The notes under the pieces are model-generated. The model made no database searches and was not told the DNA's origin. It was given only the letters and a program-made list of their open reading frames with translations. Shown one piece after another: positions 57,587 to 59,894 of a DNA stretch of 59,894 bases (positions are counted from its first letter, which is position 1; the number at the start of each line of letters is the position of its first letter). The stretch is from Sandaracinaceae bacterium (GTDB taxonomy: Bacteria; Myxococcota_A; Polyangia; Polyangiales; Houyiibacteriaceae). The stretch is from assembly GCA_020633075.1 (NCBI GenBank), contig JACKEI010000009.1, positions 1-59,894 of the forward strand, written 5' to 3'. A program made the position numbers and the translations under genes.

Positions 57587-58069
57587 TCACCCGTGCGTCG
57601 CGCGTCTCTCGGCGACCATCTTCTCCGCCTCGGCCTTGAGCGCGCGGCCCACGTCGTCGAAGCCGCGCTGCATGGCGCCGCCGAAGAAGCGGATGATCAG
57701 GGGGCGCAGCCGACCTCCGATGTTGTCCTCGCAGACGTAGCGACAGCGCCCCTCGTCCAGCACGACCACCTCCTGCGTGCGATGCCCGCGGCCCCACTCG
57801 GCGCGTCCCATGTGCATGCCCCACGCCACGCGGCGCCGCGGCGGGCTCAGCTCCGTGACGAACTCGCGCTGCGCCTTCGTGTAGTACGGCAGCAGGCGCA
57901 CCTTCATGTCGATGGGCGCACCGAGCGCGAGCGTGGACACGGCGGTGGGCGTGAAGGGGTTCCAGCGCGGGTAGCGCTCGAGGTCGGTGATCAGCGAGAA
58001 AACCAGGGCGGCGGGCGCGTCGATCTCGATCTCGCTGCGGACGATGGTCTCTTCGGGCGTCTGGGGCAT
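57587..58069 (-). CDS. SRPBCC family protein
   Basis: A 160-residue START-like fold protein with IEIDAPAALVFSLITDLERYPRWNPF, then RLLPYYTKAQREFVTEL and a C-terminal helix. It resembles polyketide cyclase-like ligand binders. ATG 58069 starts at MPQTPEE; a further in-frame ATG 39 bases upstream gives a poorly supported basic leader. It is convergent with putA. Confidence 0.85.
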   Translation of the reverse strand: MPQTPEETIVRSEIEIDAPAALVFSLITDLERYPRWNPFTPTAVSTLALGAPIDMKVRLLPYYTKAQREFVTELSPPRRRVAWGMHMGRAEWGRGHRTQEVVVLDEGRCRYVCEDNIGGRLRPLIIRFFGGAMQRGFDDVGRALKAEAEKMVAERRATHG

Positions 58070-58123
58070 GTGTGATCTGCTATCACGGCGTGAAGGTTCA
58101 GGGCGCACGAACGTCTAGCAGCC

Positions 58124-58152
58124 TTGACTTCCTGTCCGTGTTTGGGGATAGA
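58124..58152 (+). promoter_or_regulatory. Candidate promoter of the lipoprotein gene
   Basis: TTGACT (58124-58129) followed after 17 bases by GATAGA (58147-58152). The -35 is good and the -10 weak. The leader would be about 30 bases. Confidence 0.35.
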
Positions 58153-58187
58153 GCCCCAGACCTCGAACCTCTACTGGATGTGCCAGC

Positions 58188-58982
58188 ATGACCTCGAACC
58201 GCACCCTCCTCCTTGCCACCATCGCGCTTCTGAGCCTGCTCACCACAGGCTGCTACGGCTTTCTGCCTGGCCTCGAAGGCACCGGGACGCAGCGGCCGCC
58301 CGACGCGCCGGGCGTCAGCGTGGCGGAGGTGCGGCTCGCGCAGATGCCGGACCGCCGCCAGCTGGGGGCCTACTACTGCGCCGAGCGGCTCGGCCGCTTT
58401 CTGTGCGGCTTCATTGGCGAGGTGCCGACCGCGGAGGAGATCAACTTCCAGTTCGACCTGGAGCTCCTGCTCACCAACCGCAACCCCATCCCGCTCCCGG
58501 TGGTCTCTGCGCTGGTTGGCTTCACGGCCTTCCCGGGCACCGAGGCCAACCAGACCCTCGGCAGCGTGTGCATGAGCTTCTGCGAGGACCCCAACAACTG
58601 CGCGCAGTCGGCTGACGCCTGCGACTCGACGGAGCCCGAGATCCGGACGCGCCAGGACTTCGCCATGGCGGCGGCCAACTTCCTGATCTCCACCGCGTTG
58701 GGCGAGCGCAGCTTCAGCGACCTGCGCGTGCGCACTGTCCCCGCCGGCAGCGAGCTGCGCTTCATCATCCGCCTCAGCCTGGACCCGCGGCAGATGATCG
58801 CGCTGCTGCGCGAGGCCACCACCAACCTGATCGACACCCTGCGCAACCGACAGATCCCCGAGTTCGTGATCCCTTACCGCATCGAGGGGTCGGTCTGGGT
58901 CGCCGTGGAGAACTTCGGACGCTTCGGGGCCAGCTTCGGTCCGTACAGCAACGAGTGGCGCCTGCGTGATGCGGTGAACTGA
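58188..58982 (+). CDS. LEA14-like exported lipoprotein
   Basis: A 264-residue lipoprotein with lipobox LLTTGC (Cys22). The body has a beta-rich pattern: INFQFDLELLLTNRNPIPLPVVSAL resembles the start of LEA14/WHy domains, and later VRTVPAGSELRFIIRLSLD fits the same fold. Cysteine-rich segments such as CMSFCEDPNNC may be disulfide-bonded. The function is unknown; LEA14-like lipoproteins are common in Myxococcota. Confidence 0.75.
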   Translation: MTSNRTLLLATIALLSLLTTGCYGFLPGLEGTGTQRPPDAPGVSVAEVRLAQMPDRRQLGAYYCAERLGRFLCGFIGEVPTAEEINFQFDLELLLTNRNPIPLPVVSALVGFTAFPGTEANQTLGSVCMSFCEDPNNCAQSADACDSTEPEIRTRQDFAMAAANFLISTALGERSFSDLRVRTVPAGSELRFIIRLSLDPRQMIALLREATTNLIDTLRNRQIPEFVIPYRIEGSVWVAVENFGRFGASFGPYSNEWRLRDAVN

Positions 58983-59139
58983 GGGCTCACCGCCGGCGGC
59001 TCGGCGCGCGGGCCCGTCCTCCTCACGCCTGCGCGCGTCCCGGAATTTTTCCGCCCCCCCGCAGAGGGAGCGTGGCGCTACGTCATTCGTATCCCGGTTC
59101 GTTCGGCTCCATGGGGCCGGCTTCCCCAACGGAGCACGC

Positions 59140-59894
59140 ATGACTCTCACACCACGCCTCTCACTGCGGACCCAGGCTGCCGCTCTCCCACGCGTCGCGC
59201 TGCACACCTTCGCTGTGCTCGCCACGGCGCTCTTCAGCGGCTGCTTCCTGACCGGCGACGATGCCCCGCCGACCATCAACGACCGCAGCAGCCCGTATTA
59301 CGATCGCTCGTGCATCCTGACGCAGTTCGTGGAGCACCGCAGCGACCTCCAGGCGGACTGTCGCTGCTTCACCAACCAGGCTCCGGCGAGCGGCATCGAC
59401 CTCTGCAAGCGCCCCTACAACCTCAGCCTCGACGGCATCTCGGTCGGTGACGGGCCAACCATCGCGGGCCTGCATCAGGCCGAGTACTTCGGCGGCTTCC
59501 TCGACGAGGACGAGGGCACCGAGGGCACCGTCTACGTCTCGGGCGGATACGGCCCGTCGCTCGATCGCTCCGGCGTCATCATGCGCGTGGACGTGGCCAC
59601 GGGCGACCGCACCGTCGTCCTAGAGCGCGGGCCCTTCGACGGCCCCTCTTGGAACGGGCTGCCCGAGTTCTGGCGCAACGTGGGCTACGTCTTCGACGTG
59701 CAGCCGGGGCCGGGCAACCTGCTCTATGCCTTCGCCGAGGACAGCTACAACCAGAACATCCAGATCTTGGCGGTGGACCGAGACACGGGCGACGTGACGC
59801 TCATGTGGACCACCAACGGGCTCGGTAGCGAGCCTGTGGACTACGGCTTCTGCGAGACGCTGGAGAGCCCGTACCGGCTCCAGATCACCAAGAC
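59140..59894 (+). CDS. Lipoprotein of unknown function (3' end outside window)
   Basis: The reading frame is open from ATG 59140 to the window edge, at least 251 residues. A GGAG Shine-Dalgarno lies nine bases upstream. The signal peptide ends LFSGC (Cys35). The rest is aspartate- and glycine-rich, with GTVYVSGGYG, RSGVIMRVDVATGDRTVVLE and ILAVDRDTGDVTLMW, resembling blades of a beta-propeller that binds or senses extracellular compounds. No catalytic motif can be called before the sequence ends. Confidence 0.8.
   Translation, partial: MTLTPRLSLRTQAAALPRVALHTFAVLATALFSGCFLTGDDAPPTINDRSSPYYDRSCILTQFVEHRSDLQADCRCFTNQAPASGIDLCKRPYNLSLDGISVGDGPTIAGLHQAEYFGGFLDEDEGTEGTVYVSGGYGPSLDRSGVIMRVDVATGDRTVVLERGPFDGPSWNGLPEFWRNVGYVFDVQPGPGNLLYAFAEDSYNQNIQILAVDRDTGDVTLMWTTNGLGSEPVDYGFCETLESPYRLQITK

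Overview
The window is GC-rich, gene-dense bacterial chromosome with about 48 protein genes, almost no non-coding space and no tRNA, rRNA, insertion sequence, integrase or CRISPR array that I can see. It looks like a member of the Myxococcota (former Deltaproteobacteria). That is an inference from the very high third-position GC, the many lipoproteins and TPR proteins, an orphan membrane histidine kinase, a Roadblock protein, a Ser/Thr-kinase-like protein and the mix of housekeeping genes. The species cannot be fixed from the sequence alone. No stretch longer than 300 bases lacks a gene. The longest gaps are 28663-28935 (pnp leader plus rpsO terminator), 18034-18252 and 51402-51573.

Layout. 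1-8316 (+): one tightly coupled operon in which every gene overlaps the next by 1-4 bases: an upstream gene end, a B-box-like zinc membrane protein, DUF4129, DUF4350, a MoxR AAA+ ATPase, DUF58, and polyphosphate kinase. 8346-14616: a small membrane protein on the minus strand, then (+) a secreted TPR metallopeptidase lipoprotein, a histidine kinase and RNase PH. 14620-18033 (-): an envelope protein, glmU and an ArsA-type ATPase, with a divergent Roadblock protein. 18638-22886 (-): an NsrR-like sensor with a truncated hemoglobin behind a putative operator, then hemC-hemA-ccsA/hemX for heme and cytochrome assembly. 22956-29205 (-): a degenerate kinase, a hypothetical protein, trxA, dut, pnp and rpsO.

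29332-34703 is the most unusual block: a small winged-helix regulator divergent from an ABC exporter / HlyD / TolC cassette whose ABC nucleotide-binding domain has lost its catalytic motifs, with a perfect palindrome in the shared promoter. 34800-43293 (+): an FMN reductase, a very large SNF2 helicase, a P-type ATPase and a DUF6882-like protein. 43394-46826: argG divergent from two Opp/Dpp ATPases that have no permease nearby. 46942-49324: GAF, SRPBCC and quinone oxidoreductase genes. 49357-51401 (-): a fatty acid desaturase and MerR regulator expressed from a strong promoter set inside a four-armed symmetric operator. 51574-59894 (+ except one): a VWA lipoprotein, a DoxX-like protein, a PPP-type phosphatase, PutA, an SRPBCC protein and two lipoproteins, the last cut by the window edge.

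A window-wide pattern is that several genes opening transcription units have no Shine-Dalgarno sequence but carry a TANNNT box 6-9 bases before the start codon, as expected for leaderless mRNAs. Genes inside units often use GTGA, ATGA or TGATG overlaps.
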